A DNA stretch of 64,000 nt from Lamellibrachia satsuma (Eukaryota; Annelida; Polychaeta; Sabellida; Siboglinidae). Positions 24,901 to 39,105 of the stretch are shown here, one piece after another (the stretch's first letter is position 1; each line of letters begins with the position of its first letter). The position numbers were made by a program, and so were the translations under genes. The DNA is taken from the NCBI GenBank assembly GCA_033239005.1, contig BSQZ01000126.1:417001-481000 (forward strand), read 5' to 3'. The notes under the pieces are model-generated. The model was not told the DNA's origin. It did not search any database and saw nothing but the letters and a program-made list of their open reading frames with translations.

Positions 24901-27900
24901 AATCAGCCATTTGGTACAATCAAAATGGTTGGGAGGGAATCGTTCTCTATTCCTGCTGTGTTGAAATGTGTTGCGTAATAAAATCACATCAGCTTGACTG
25001 ACTGGAAAGTTTAACAAAACTCGTAGTCGTAGTTTTCGTTATGTTGCTGATTGTAATCACCACAATGGTAAATATGCATAAAACAAAACACATCCCAGCT
25101 TCATCCGTGTGTCTTGGGGTCATCTGCAGCATTGCCCCACATCTCTGAACACTATATGCTGAATGGAAGACTTGCTTTCTTGCAGTGGGTGAAATGTCAC
25201 TCGGAAGACAGGAGGCATTCGAGATATTCCGGCGTGATTACGTGCACAACCAAACAATCAACGACAATAAGCAAACGTTAAAGCAGCGATACACAGAGGC
25301 AAAGAGACTCGGTGAACAGGTCAACAGAGCAAGGAAAAAGATCAGTGAGTGTATAAAGTATTATATCCACTTCTGAATAAAAACTGAATGCTTCCAGAAT
25401 TTGAAAGACTCACTCTGAAGAATTGACATCCTTAATACAGTTTCAGACAGGGTTGGCATGTAATGAAGTAAAAATACTTTGTTACAATACTTGAGTAGTT
25501 ATTTCAAGTAATTGGCATGTAGTAGAATTTTGACTAAATACTTTTACTTGTAACGAAGTAGTTTTATTTAAAGTAACGCGATTTTTACTTCGTTATTTTT
25601 ATTTACTTCGCAATATAGTTTCGTTACATTTTTAGCAAAACCGCCGCTGCCAGTGACGCTCCACCGTCAATGACATTTCATAAACTGTGCATAGTCGCCA
25701 GGCCAAAAGCTATTAATATAGTCCAATCGTATGCCAGTTCGCGATCATATTTGCATACAAACCTTTCTTTGGGAAATCAATGCAACCATTGTTTTATATA
25801 TATGTCAGTGAACGAAGTCTGCCAAATATTGGCACAGGTTAGGTCAAGGCCGTTGACATGAAATGTCACTTCGAGCACACAACGCTTGAACGCCATCTCA
25901 AACTATGATGCAAATGTCTCCGTTGCACCATATAAACTATTAATCAGTGAGTTTCCAATACGTGTTATAAATATTAAAATTTACAATTTTTACAATCCCC
26001 ATAGACTGACACAATTCTGATATTCGTGAACTTCACTGATTTTCGCTCATCGTCAGCAATGGCCTTACCGGCTTGTGTCAGCATTAAATAGCATTTTTCT
26101 TTTTTTATAAAATTCATATTGAGATGTTTAATAAATTCATAGTAATAATTACTCTACAGAACTAAACAGTAAAGAATTGATACTCTGCCATTTGGCAGTA
26201 TCTTTTCCCAGCAATGGCTTATTGAAGCTGACCGATAATAATCAGGGACAGGGACAGGGCCCTCACAGGGACAGGGGCCCTGACAGGGACAGGGGCCCTG
26301 ACAGGGCACACTTTTAATTGCAATTAGCAACAGCATTCCTTTGTTGCACTGGTCTGTCTTCTGATCAATTCTAGCCCCAGCTGGTACCAGGTAACCAACA
26401 CAGCTAGCTGCTAAAATATGTTGTTTCAATGTTTGTGTGAGCTGATAAGACATGTCTGGGAAGACATGAGAAGGTGGGAGTTCACAAGCCAGATGGCTTC
26501 ATCAGCTAGACATCAAGTGTCTTTGTTAATTTTATTATGGACAGTGCTAGGTGGTATTACCTCTGACTAGAGAGGCTACTACTACTGGACTGACCTACTC
26601 AGATACAATCACACCTGCATATACATATTCTGTTTTACAATCTAGCTCCTCCCATACCCCAGTGGAACAGGTCGATAAAAAGACAGATTGTGCCTCATCA
26701 TTAAATTATGTATTTAACTAAAATTATTTGATATTGTGAGCTTTCATTAATGATAATGTAATTTTCCAAGCATCCAAGTGAGTACCATGTTCAAGGGTGG
26801 CAGACCTATTGACCAGCTAAGGCTGTCTGGGAACACTTTGTTATAGGCAGAGTTGCCAGATGCAAGGCAGAGTTGCCAGATGCAAGGCAGAGTTGCCAGA
26901 TGCAAGGCAGAGTTGCTAGATGCAAGGCAGAGTTGCCAGATGCAAGGCAGAGTTGCCAGGTGCAAGGCAGAGTTGCCAGATGCAAGGCAGAGTTGCTAGA
27001 TGCAAGGCAGTGTTGCCAGATGCAAGGCAGAGTTGCCAGATGCAAGCTGTGCAATTTATATAATATTACTCATAATTTTGTTGTTATTTCTGAGTGTTGT
27101 ACTTTTACTTCAAGTAGTTTTGAAAAGTAGCTTTACTTTTTACTCAAGTACTTTTTTTACAAATTACTTTTACTCAAGTACTTTTTAGGTGAATTACTTC
27201 TACTTTTACTCAAGCACAAAATTAAAGTAATTCAGTCAACCCTGGTTTCAGAAGTTTGTGATCAGAACTGTTATACTGTTCTTTATTCCATTTCATTCTT
27301 ATTGTGCCTGCAAGTCTATCACAAAACATAAACTACTTCCATGGATTAATTAGTCAGAATTAAACGGGTTAAAAACAATGATGCACTTTTCATTCTAACT
27401 GAGTTTAGCATAACGTTGTTCTTTCCAGAGAAGCTGTTAGCATTTCATATGTAGCTGAAACCGTTGCTGTTCGATTATTAGTATTTCTTGTGCGTTATGC
27501 CTAAGAATGTTTAGGAAGATTTTTGTTTTATCATTCTACATGGAATATGTTTTTTATATAGATGTATAATCGCATTACTGTTGACTTTTGACAGACAAAT
27601 TGAAGTCATCGATTGAGCAACATCGGATGTCCCGAGCCATGCAAGGTATGAGACAAGTTATTTGCAGCCATATTTAATGTTAGTGCTGCAGTTTTCTGAT
27701 CTAATCAGATTGATATTGAAAACATGAAGTTGTAAACATTATATGAAATCATATCGAATATGAGATACAGCCAAAAGTTTTCACAAAACTAGAAAAGAAC
27801 AACACGATATATGATATATTACATTATGTTACCATAAAATTGTAGTCGTTATATATTATATACGTTTATCTGTCTTCTCCTAATCTTCGGATAGGAAGAT

Positions 27901-30900
27901 ACGGCCAAGAAGAAGATAATTTTTTTATATTTTGTAGGTGATCATAAAGACTTGATAACACATTATGTAAGAACTTACCTTTTTACTTTTTCTTAACAGG
28001 AGAAGTTGACCCCAATGACCCTGAAGCTGATGACCTTGAGAGGGAGATGAGGTCACAGATAGAAGACGAGAAAGCGAGGTAAGCATCTGACATGTATCAT
28101 TTATTTTAATCCAAATACATGAATTGTTTTCAAAGGTTGCAGTGTGAAGAAAAAGTTGTTCATCAGTGTTATTAAATGTTGAGTTATTCTATTATGACTG
28201 AATAAGAAGACGTGTTTCTGTGTTGTAGTTTTTAAGCTATATCATGCATGCTATGCGCAGGGGGAACTGACAGAGAAAACTCAAAGGAGTACTACTACAA
28301 ATACACATCCAAAGAAATGTTCACCAATAATTTCAGACAATGAACTTAAATGTGTATGCTTAAATGCCAGGAGCATAGTAAATAAAAAAAGTGAGTTAGA
28401 CATTATGGTAGCAGATATTGATCCTCATGTAATAGGCATCACAGAATCATGGGCAAATGAAGATATAGTAGATGCTGAGTTAGCACTGACAGGCTGTGTA
28501 ATGTTTAGGAAGGATAGACGAGAAAGAAGGGGAGGTGGAGTAATTTTGTATATTAAAGAATCTATCCAAGCATATGAAATTACACTGAAAAGTGAAGCAG
28601 ATAGTGTGGAAGCAATTTGGTGTAACATAGTTACCAGGAACTCAACATTAACAATAGGAGTAGTTTATCGTAGTACTAACATAGGACAAGAGGAAGATGT
28701 AAAATGACAAAAGGCGATAAGGGAGGTGAGCAAGGGGGAATGTGTTATAATGGGTGATTTTAACCATGGCCATATACAATGGGAATCATTAGAGAGTGCT
28801 GGAGGTGATGACCATCAGTTTCTACTTCTAACACAGGATTGTTTCCTTACTCAACATGTCTTGGAACCAACCAGAGGTGGGAATGTGTTAGATTTAATTT
28901 TGTCTTCTCAAAATGAATTAGTTGACAATGTTAAAGTACACGAACCCTTGGGTTCAAGTGACCACAACCAGATCCATTTTAATATAAAAGTAAAGACAGG
29001 GAATACATATAAAAAAAATGGAGGAGGAACTTCAACAAAGGCAAATATAAAGTGATGAGAACATATCTAGCAAATATAGATTGGAATAACTTGTTGAAGA
29101 ACAAGACAGCAACAGAATGCTGGACCAGGAAAAAACACCTGTCAAAAGAAGCTATTAGAAAAATTGCTCACAAACAGATGCTGTGGAGGGTATATAAACA
29201 CACTGGAAATGTAGAAGACTACACAAACTACAAAGAGGCACTTAACCTAGCTACAACTGAAATTAGAAAATCTAAAAGAACCTTTGAAAACAAATTGGCA
29301 GGTAATATAAAAAATGACAGCAAGAGTTTCTATGCTTATGTAAGGAGTAAACAGAAAGTTCGAGATAAGGTCGGACCACTGGAAAACAACAGTGAAAACA
29401 TAATTTCAGATGGGTTCCAAATGGCAGAGGTCCTGAATGAGTATTTCAGCTCAGTTTTTACCACAGAAGATATCAGCTTACTTCCAGTTCCACTGACTAA
29501 ATTTGAGGGCAATAAATCAGAACATTTAGGGCAGTTATTTGTAACTCCTGAAATGATAGCAAAGAAAATTAAGAAGATGAAAGATAATAAATCACCTGGA
29601 GTTGATGGGATACCACCAAAACTGCTTAAGGAAATTGTTGAGCAAATTAGTACACCACTTGCAAAATTGTTTAACTTGTCACTAGAAGAAGGAATAGTTC
29701 CTTCAGAATGGAAAGAAGCAAACATTACGCCGCTATTTAAGAAGGGATCGAGGAAGAAGCCAGAAAATTACAGACCAGTGAGTTTAACATCAGTTGTATG
29801 TAAATTACTCGAGACCACATGGTGGAATTCCTCGTAAAACATAAATTAATAAATACATCTCAACATGGATTCCTAAAAGCAAGGTCATGTCTAACCAATC
29901 TCTTATGTTTTTTAGAAGAAATTACAAAGTGGGTAGATCACGGGTCACCAGTGGATGTTGTCTACTTAGATTTTCAGAAAGCTTTCGATAAAGTGCCACA
30001 TCAAAGATTGTTACTTAAACTAAAAGCCCATGGTATAGGCAATGATGTAATCAACTGGATAGAAAAGTGGCTTACACACAGAAGACAGAGAGTAATAGTA
30101 GATGGTGAGATTTCAAACTGGAAATCGGTTTTGAGTGGGGTACCACAGGGATCAGAATGGAAAGAAGCAAACATTACGCCGCTGTTTAAGAAGGGATCGA
30201 GGAAGAAGCCAGAAAATTACAGACCAGTGAGTTTAACATCAGTTGTATGTAAATTACTTGAAACATTAATTAGAGACCACATGGTGGAATTTCTCATAAA
30301 ACATAAATTAATAAATACATCTCAACATGGATTCCTAAAAGCAAGGTCATGTCTAACCAATCTCTTATGTTTTTTAGAAGAAATTACAAAGTGGGTAGAT
30401 GACGGGTCACCAGTGGATGTTGTCTACTTAGATTTTCAGAAAGCTTTCGATAAAGTGCCACATCAAAGATTGTTACTTAAACTAAAAGCCCATGGTATAG
30501 GCAATGATGTAATCAACTGGATAGAAAAGTGGCTTACACACAGAAGACAGAGAGTAATAGTAGATGGTAAGATTTCAAACTGGAAATCTGTTTTGAGTGG
30601 GGTACCACAGGGATCAGTGTTAGGCCCTATACTGTTTTTAATATATATAAATGATTTGGAGGATGACATATCTAGCAAAGTACTCAAATTTGCAGATGAC
30701 ACAAAAGTATTCAGAAAGGTTACTAATGATACAGATAAACAAAGTTTACAGGATGATCTAGAAAAATTAGTTAAATGGTCAGAAAAATGGCAAATGTTAT
30801 TCAATTTTGGGAAGTGTAAATGTATACACATAGGACATGGAAATATGGACGAGGAATATAAAATGGGGGATGCTGTACTAGGTAGAACCACACAAGAAAA

Positions 30901-32136
30901 GGATTTAGGAGTAACATTTAATGCTGACATGAAAGTTTCAGAGCAATGTGGGATTGCTGCTTCGAAAGGAAATCAAATTCTAGGGCTAATTAGGAGAACT
31001 ATCACGTATAAGGAGAAACATCTAATTGTACCCCTGTACAAAGCAATAGTTAGACCACATTTGGAATATTGTATTCAAGCATGGAGGCCATATCGTAAAA
31101 AAGACATAGATAAGCTAGAACGAATACAACGAAGAGCAACTAAGATGATTCCAGAATTAAGAGACCTTAGTTACGAAAGTCGCTTATTACAATGTGGTTT
31201 GACAACACTAGAGACCAGGAGACTAAGAGGAGACCAAATAGAAGTGTTTAAAATAGTGAATGGTTATGAGGATGTTGATAGGAATATGTTCTTCAAACTT
31301 AAAGAAGGCAGTAGAACCAGAGGACACAAAGCAGCATTAGTTAAGGAACAGTGTAGGTTGGACATGAGAAAGTACTCTTTCTCACAGAGAGTGATAAATG
31401 AATGGAACAGACTGCCAAATGATTGTGTTAATGCTAGTAGTGTGAATATGTTTAAAAATAAAATTGACAGATATCTGATAAGGGCGGGCTATACATAGAT
31501 GAGAAAATTGTTGGACTCTCGATAAGCCAATGGCTTCCTTGTCCACTTGCCATCTGGAACTTGTTGTTCGAGATGGCAATCTTGTTAAATCTTGTTAAAT
31601 CAATGTCTGTTATCCATGAAAAAATGTGTTTTCACACAGAGAAATTAATATTACAAGCGATTCAATTCACTTTGAATTTTCAACTATGTCGGGATCACCT
31701 GCCGCAACTTACTGTTACATCCTCTATGTGATGACTTCCCAGCTAAATTGTCATTCTATCACTAATTGAGATATAACATTTGCTGACAGAACTGCATATT
31801 TGTTTTATAGTTACAAGCTGGCATTCAATGGACTCCGAGCACTGAAGACAGAAATAGAACATCTGCAGCATTTGTTGGAGAGGTCAAAGGTGAAGCTGAT
31901 GAAAGACTTTGAGGTCTGGTGGGCAGAACAGTCGGCGGCAGTCGAGGTTCGTTAACAAGTAATTATTATTATTAATTAATTTTTTTTACTAATATTTGTG
32001 CAGCATCTTATATCTGTGGCCAACTCATATGCATATGTAGATGTACACATTATAGGCCTATTTGCATGTGTGTATGTATGTGTGCATGAGTCTGTGTGTA
32101 ATTACTGTGTATATAATTTTTAAACATAAATTAAAA

Positions 32137-32178
<42 letters not shown>

Positions 32179-35100
32179 TAAGCTAAAATGAAGTAAAAAT
32201 TTGAAAAGTATGCATGTAGTCTATAGTCTGTTGTCTGCCTGTATTAATATGTCTGAGGTACCTAAATGTTCAAAAAGGAAGCACATCTATTCCTGTCTCC
32301 AGTGTGCAGAATATGGTAAAATATGTCTGAGGTACCTAAATGTTCAAAAAGGAAGCACATCTATTCCTGTCTCCAGTGTGCAGAATATGGTAAAATATGT
32401 CTGAGGTACCTAAATGTTCAAAAAGGAAGCACATCTATTCCTGTCTCCAGTGTGCGGAATATGGTAAAATATGTTTCTAGGACCACCGAGGTCAGCTGCA
32501 TCAACTGCCGTCTGTGAAGTCGGCGTGGAGAACACCCCCTCCTCATGCCCACAGACATTCGCTTCAGCAGTCGACAGATTCATCGCTGGTGTGTCCTTGT
32601 TACAGCGCCATCTGGTGCTTTATCTCAATTGCATACATGACAGTTTATAAAGCTAGAATTCAGAGAAATCAAAGGAACCCAAAATACTTCTGTTTCCCCT
32701 GTCATCTAACTGGATCCTTAGTTAATATGTTTCCTTCTAATGTTTGTTTATTTAACTGGTAATTTTTTTCAAGAAAAGGTAATATGACATATTTAATTCA
32801 AATTGGGCCACATGTTTTACTTACGGACTGTAGGTTTATTTTGAATAAAAAATACAGCCATTTCCTTTTTTCCCCAATAATAGTCATGTCATTTTGGAAA
32901 GTTAAATCAAGATCCTTACAAGAACTACTATGTGAAAGCAATTACAAGTTATATTATTATTGTTAGAAGGGGGTCATTTATAGATATTAGCTTTTATAAA
33001 TAATTTATGAACAGTTAGTATACTTGCATATTTCTGGACACTAGTAACCAGCAAATTATGTATATGTGTATTTTACTTTCTTATTTTGTTACAATCAATC
33101 TTATTATATTAATTGATTTTTTGATTTGGGTAAAATAAATACTATGTTACAACTAATTATGTTTATTGCTATATAAAATCATGTCTTGTCTCTTAGACGG
33201 CGTCACAGTCAAGTAGTTTCAATACCTACGCTGACTCACACCGAGGTTCTGAACGAAGCCAGTTGCTTAGCACCCCAAATTCTCAGTCAGCATTGGTACG
33301 GCAAACAGGGCACCAAACCTCAGACACAAGTGGCTATATGTCTGGCAGAAACTCAAGGTCAAGGTAAGGGTCATGTTGTGCAAGTGTACGTTGCCGGTAA
33401 CTCCCACTCTCTAGAGCACCTATAACATGTAAGTGTACTTTTTTGATACCCCTATTCTGTAACTGTAACCCTTTGATTCTTGTATGTTTCTTCTATATCC
33501 GTGACCTGTAAGTGTATCTCTTATATATCTGACTTGTAAGTTTATTTCTGATAGGTGTATCTCTCTGATATCCCTTGATATCACTGATCCATAAGTGTAT
33601 TTCTGATATCCCTGAAGTACTGGTGTATCTCTTGGATTTATCTGACTTGTTTCTGTATTTATCTTACTTGTAAGTGCTCACAGACATATCTGGCCTGTGA
33701 TGTCACTGACATATAAGTGTGTAATATATATATATACATATATATACATATACATACATACATACATATACATATATACACACATGCACGCATGCACGCA
33801 CACATGCACGCATGCACGCACGCTCGCACACACACACACACACACAATTACAATTTACTCAGAAATTTTCCAGTTAAATTAAATTAACCTCACATATTTC
33901 TCAGGTCAATTCAATTAAATTAACCTCCCAAATTCTTCAAATAAATAAAATTAACAATTAACTTTAATTCAATTAACAATTATGTTTTAGTAAAAATGCA
34001 CTGTTTTTGTAAGTTTAAGCACTTGATACAAGTCATCATTGAAATAATAATATGCTGATTGTTATTTACACATGTTATAACAGTTCTAAAATCACAAGTA
34101 GGTTCATAAACATTACTGTCATGATAGTACATGATAGTGTTCATAAATATTAATGGAATTATTTTACTTATTACATCTGAGGAACATTATTATTATCATC
34201 AAACAAATCTGAACGTTACTGTTGACTTATAAAAGAAATATGATTTGTAACTTTGTTGGAAAAAGATTTGCTTATACAATATTTATACACCAAGACATTT
34301 GTTTGTGGGGTATTTGATCACATTTTAAAAGTTGTAGATGCTTTTGTTAAAATTAATGTTTTTTTCTGAAAGGAATATAAAGTTGTGGCTGTAGATTTGC
34401 AGGGTGTGGAGATTCCTCCTATATTCAACCACTAAATTAATAAGACCGTGTAACTACATGCATAATTACTATGCACCACAGTGTTTTATGGCTAAATCAT
34501 TAGATTTCCCTTTTATACACTAGCATTTAAATATGTGTACACAATTTGTTATGTATCACTAGAACTGGCTTGCTTTTTATACCAGTTGGTGCTGTAAAAA
34601 GATCCCAAACTGGAGCTATTTTATTTTTCTCTGCATGTTATATGTACACTTGCAGACGTACATAAAAAATATAGATACATAATCTAATGCTTAGGTCCAC
34701 TTGGCTGCAAGTTGTCAGCCAAACATGTTTACTTTAGACAGAGATTTGCAGAAGCCATCATTTGTCAACTTGTCACACTACCAGAGGACATTCTATTATC
34801 TAAGCCTTCCCTCCACCTCACAAGTGCCTGAATGACCAACCCACTCCAGTTGGTGCAGACAGTATTAGTGCTCTGTCATGTTCTCCCTCCCATTCATACA
34901 TGCTTTATCCTGATCTCTGTCAGGCTAATGACTGGAATAGTGACTGCAAGCCTTCTGGAAATGCCTGGGTAATATAGGTGTGAACTATCTGGTAATACCA
35001 ACTGTTAAATGAGCACTTAATTAAAAGTTAATTGAGAATTTGTCAATTAAATTAAATTAACCCCTTTTGGTGAAGTTAATTAATCAAATTAATCTAGTCT

Positions 35101-38100
35101 TTCTGGGAAAGTTAATCAATTAAATTAACTATTGAAATTAACCCATAACTGGTATATATATATGGGTGGTCCTTATTTTTGAAGTTTTGAATTTCTATCG
35201 GGACACCCTCTCATTTTGTTACATCCTTAAAAAAGTATCCTGGCCAAATGTCAGTACAATAAAATGATATTTAGAGGTCGCTACCAAATGTTGAAGTTGA
35301 CTCCAATAGCAGCCAATGAAATAACATATACACTGTACATGTTTCTACGACACATATGAATAAAAATGTTTCAGTAGAAATTTTCATGAGTCAATTTGCA
35401 TGACTACTGTCACATGACCTTGGCATGTGACTTGTGTCAGCTTGGTCTAGTACCCCTATCCTCCATCCCACTAGTTCCCGGGGGCTACTGGCACTGACGG
35501 GGGGGCTAATGGCACACAGTTATCATTTTGCCAAAGCCACCTGGCTGTTCCATTCAGTGTTCTATCCCACCTTAACTTTAGGGGTGAACAAATTTAGGTA
35601 CCTTATTTTAAATAAGAAAGTAGTCATATATCTGGTGCATATTCAAGGAATGTCGGACTTTTTTGATTGGAGGGAAACCGTAAAAACCCTCTTTTATTTG
35701 TCATACACAAATACAGGTAACCGTTCATCCATGTCCTGTTAAAGTAGTAATTGAAGTCTTGTACGCAGGGTACATCCAGTGCTATGTTCTTGACAAATTG
35801 AAATGCGTCTTTCACATGTGGCACAGAAACGAATGGCATCGCTAGTAGCATACGAAACCAATTCCTGTGGTCAGCGTTCTCTCTGTAGCTCACGGATAGT
35901 CCTATACCTTGGATTCTCCACCACAGACACTGGGCGTAGTGGAAGTAGCACCCCTTAACAATCACTCCAGGGAACACGTGTACGCAGGCATTCATCAGAC
36001 CTTTCTCGTAATCCTGCATGATACGTTGGGGGCTGATGGTGAATCCCATTGGTTCAGACTTTTCCTTCACCAAACTGAGGAAACGAATGTAGGTGTTCCT
36101 GTCTTTGTTGGGAGCAGACCAAACACAAGTGGCAGCATCACTCCAAGAACGTATGTAGGTGTTCCCGTCTTTGTTGGGAGCAGACCAAACACAAGTGGCA
36201 GCATCACTCCAAGAACGAATGTAGGTGTTCCTGTCTTTGTTGGGGAGCAGACCAAACACAAGTGGCAGCATCACTCCAAGAACGAATGTAGGTGTTCCTG
36301 TCTTTGTTGGGGAGCAGACCAAACACAAGTGGCAGCATCACTCCAAGAACGAATGTAGGTGTTCCCTGTCTTTGTTGGGGAGCAGACCAAACACAAGTGG
36401 CAGCATCACCCCAAGAACGAATGTAGGTGTTCCCGTCTTTGTTGGGAGCAGACCAAACACAAGTGGCAGCATCACTCCAAGAACGAATGTAGGTGTTCCC
36501 GTCTTTGTTGGGGAGCAGACCAAACACAAGTGGCAGCATCACTCCAAGAACGAATGTAGGTGTTCCCGTCTTTGTTGGGGAGCAGACCAAACACAAGTGG
36601 CAGCATCACTCCAAGAACGAATGTAGGTGTTCCCGTCTTTGTTGGGAGCAGACCAAACACAAGTGGCAGCATCACTCCTACAACAAATGCATGCAATATG
36701 ATTATTTGATAAAACAGCCTTGGTGCTGTTGCAAACATCCCATCCATGTGATAGGTATCAGCATTCGCTAGCGCACGCAGAGCGGAATTGGATGCAAACG
36801 CTATTATCTTGTCGGCTCCATCTCCATCCTTGAACCGTAGTTGACCACTGGCCATCCAGGTCAATGTCACCTCTTGTGGATGGCATTAGGGGGAAGTGTT
36901 TCCTCCGTTCACGGTACAGTGATGACTTGACACGCTGGTATTGAGGCAGAGCAGACGCTGTCTCACCTGGTGAAGTCATCGCAGTCGAACTTTGTTTGCC
37001 GTTTCATCCCTGGCTTGCTTCCTGATGTTTCCTCTGAACTGTCGCACTTGTACATCACCAGGGTTGGGTTGGTGATTGTGATCTTCAGCTTTCACCACAG
37101 TTCCATCATCGCTGACCACCACAAATGCCTTACACTTCACACAAATCCACAGTCAATAGTTTATTCAGTTAAAAGTTATGGCAATTGACTTTCAGTAGGT
37201 TATACCTGGGTCAGGGCCCTTTTAAATCAACAGTATACTGACTGGAGGGCTAGTAGCACTCAATTCTCACACCTCGGGGGCTACTGGGACGGGGGCTAGA
37301 GACACGGGGGCCATGTCATGTGGCATCTTTATTTTTGATGATTTGATGCCATCAGTTAGTCAAAAAGGAGGCAAATACTAGAAAACGTTGTAAAGATGAA
37401 CAAGCATCATCAAATGAGCGAGAAAGAGCAGCACGAGTGCGATAATGAAGTAACAGTTCTCATTTCATCAACTTCTGAAGATTCCGAAGGGACATTCGGA
37501 ATGGATGAAGATAACGTTGCGATGCCTGGACCATCCACTTCTGATATTTCCCCGACCCCACGTAAGAGAGCGCTCAAGAATATATTAAATCCCAATCTTG
37601 CTGCAGCGTTGAACCTAGCAAAGTAAGCGATCAATTGGTCGCCTTACTGCTGGCCACAGCGGCCACTACATTTGGTCATGGTGTTACTGCTGGCCACAGC
37701 GGCCACTACGTTTGGCCATGGTGTTACTGCTGGCTACAGCTGCCACTACGTTTGGCCATGGTGTTACTGCTGGCCACAGCTGCCACTATGTTTGGCCATG
37801 GTGTTACTGCTGGCCACAGCTGCCACTACGTTTGGCCGTGGTGTTACTGATGGCCACAGCTGCCACTACGTTTGGCTATGGTGTTACTGCTGGCCACAGC
37901 TGCCACTACGTTTGGCCAAGGTGTTACTTAATTCACTATTAATCAAAGTTCCATCAAGCGACAGTGTACAAAGCTTCACAGTGCGATGGTAGAAACGCTA
38001 AAAGATTAATTTAAGTCCTGTGCTCCATTGATTGTCCATTGGGATGGTAAACTTCTTCCACAAATAACAAGAAAAATAACTTAGAATGGCTTCAATATAT

Positions 38101-39015
38101 CCTATCCAAGTTCCCCAGTGAGAAGATAAGTTTTTTGGAGTGCCTTATTTGGGCAGAGGAACATGTGATGAGATGGTGACAGCAGTAATGACATCATTCA
38201 TATCTTGGAACTTGGGAGACACCATGTGTTTTAATATGACTGTATCCAACACAGGACACACAAATGGTACAGATGCCTCCTACAGGAGAAACTGGGAAAG
38301 GATATTCTCAGTTGTGGGTGTTGGCAGCATATTTTCGAACTCGTCCTGCAGCTGCTTTCTCTGTTTGCTTGCGATGGTCCAGTGGCCTTGAGAAACTACT
38401 CTTTGTGATATTTACAGAACAATGGGCTGCAAAGACAAAAATAGGTTCAGCACAGCATGTGACTATAATGCCACTTCAAGTGCTTTTTTTGGATCACGAC
38501 AAGACATGTTATTGTTTGCTGGAGAACAGTTGCAAACTCAGCAACATAGAGATGATTAAAGAGAACTTGTAGAGCTGGTGATTAGTTTCCTCGGAGGTCA
38601 GCCCACACTCGGTTTATCGCTCCAGGTGTGATGCATCGTGCCAGATGGATAGCAAAAGCACAATATGCTGTCACAGTGTTCATGTTTCGTTCACAGCTCA
38701 AATTCACCGTGAGGGAGAAGCCCTGCATCGTATATCTTCATATATGTTGCGCCTGGTAGAACGCCCTGCTTCCTACCTCAGCAGCAGTAAATGACCCAGC
38801 TTTCATCATGGCAGTCTTCTTTAGTGTCAAATAAAGAAGTTTTAATTTTTTTAAATCTTTGATTCATATGTGTAGTGTCGTAAAACCGTGTATAGGATAT
38901 TATTGGTGCCTATGGTCGTGAACTTCAACTGTTCGTAGCAACCCCAATCATCAGTCAATTCTGATAATATTTTGGCAGGTTTGTTTTTTATTGATTGTAA
39001 AAGTAAATACATATA

Positions 39016-39105
<90 letters not shown>

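Larger units (their letters stand above)
25448..27244. mobile_element. Non-autonomous hAT element in KIF6 intron 15
   Basis: The element starts CAGGGTTGGC and ends GTCAACCCTG (reverse CAGGGTTGAC), a hAT-type inverted repeat. Both sides carry the identical 8-bp target duplication GTTTCAGA (25440-25447 and 27245-27252). Just inside the right end are repeats of TTACTTTTACTCAAGTAC, matched in inverse orientation at the left. It holds a 20-bp minisatellite and a short GGGACAGGG cluster. No transposase ORF was seen. Confidence 0.92.
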
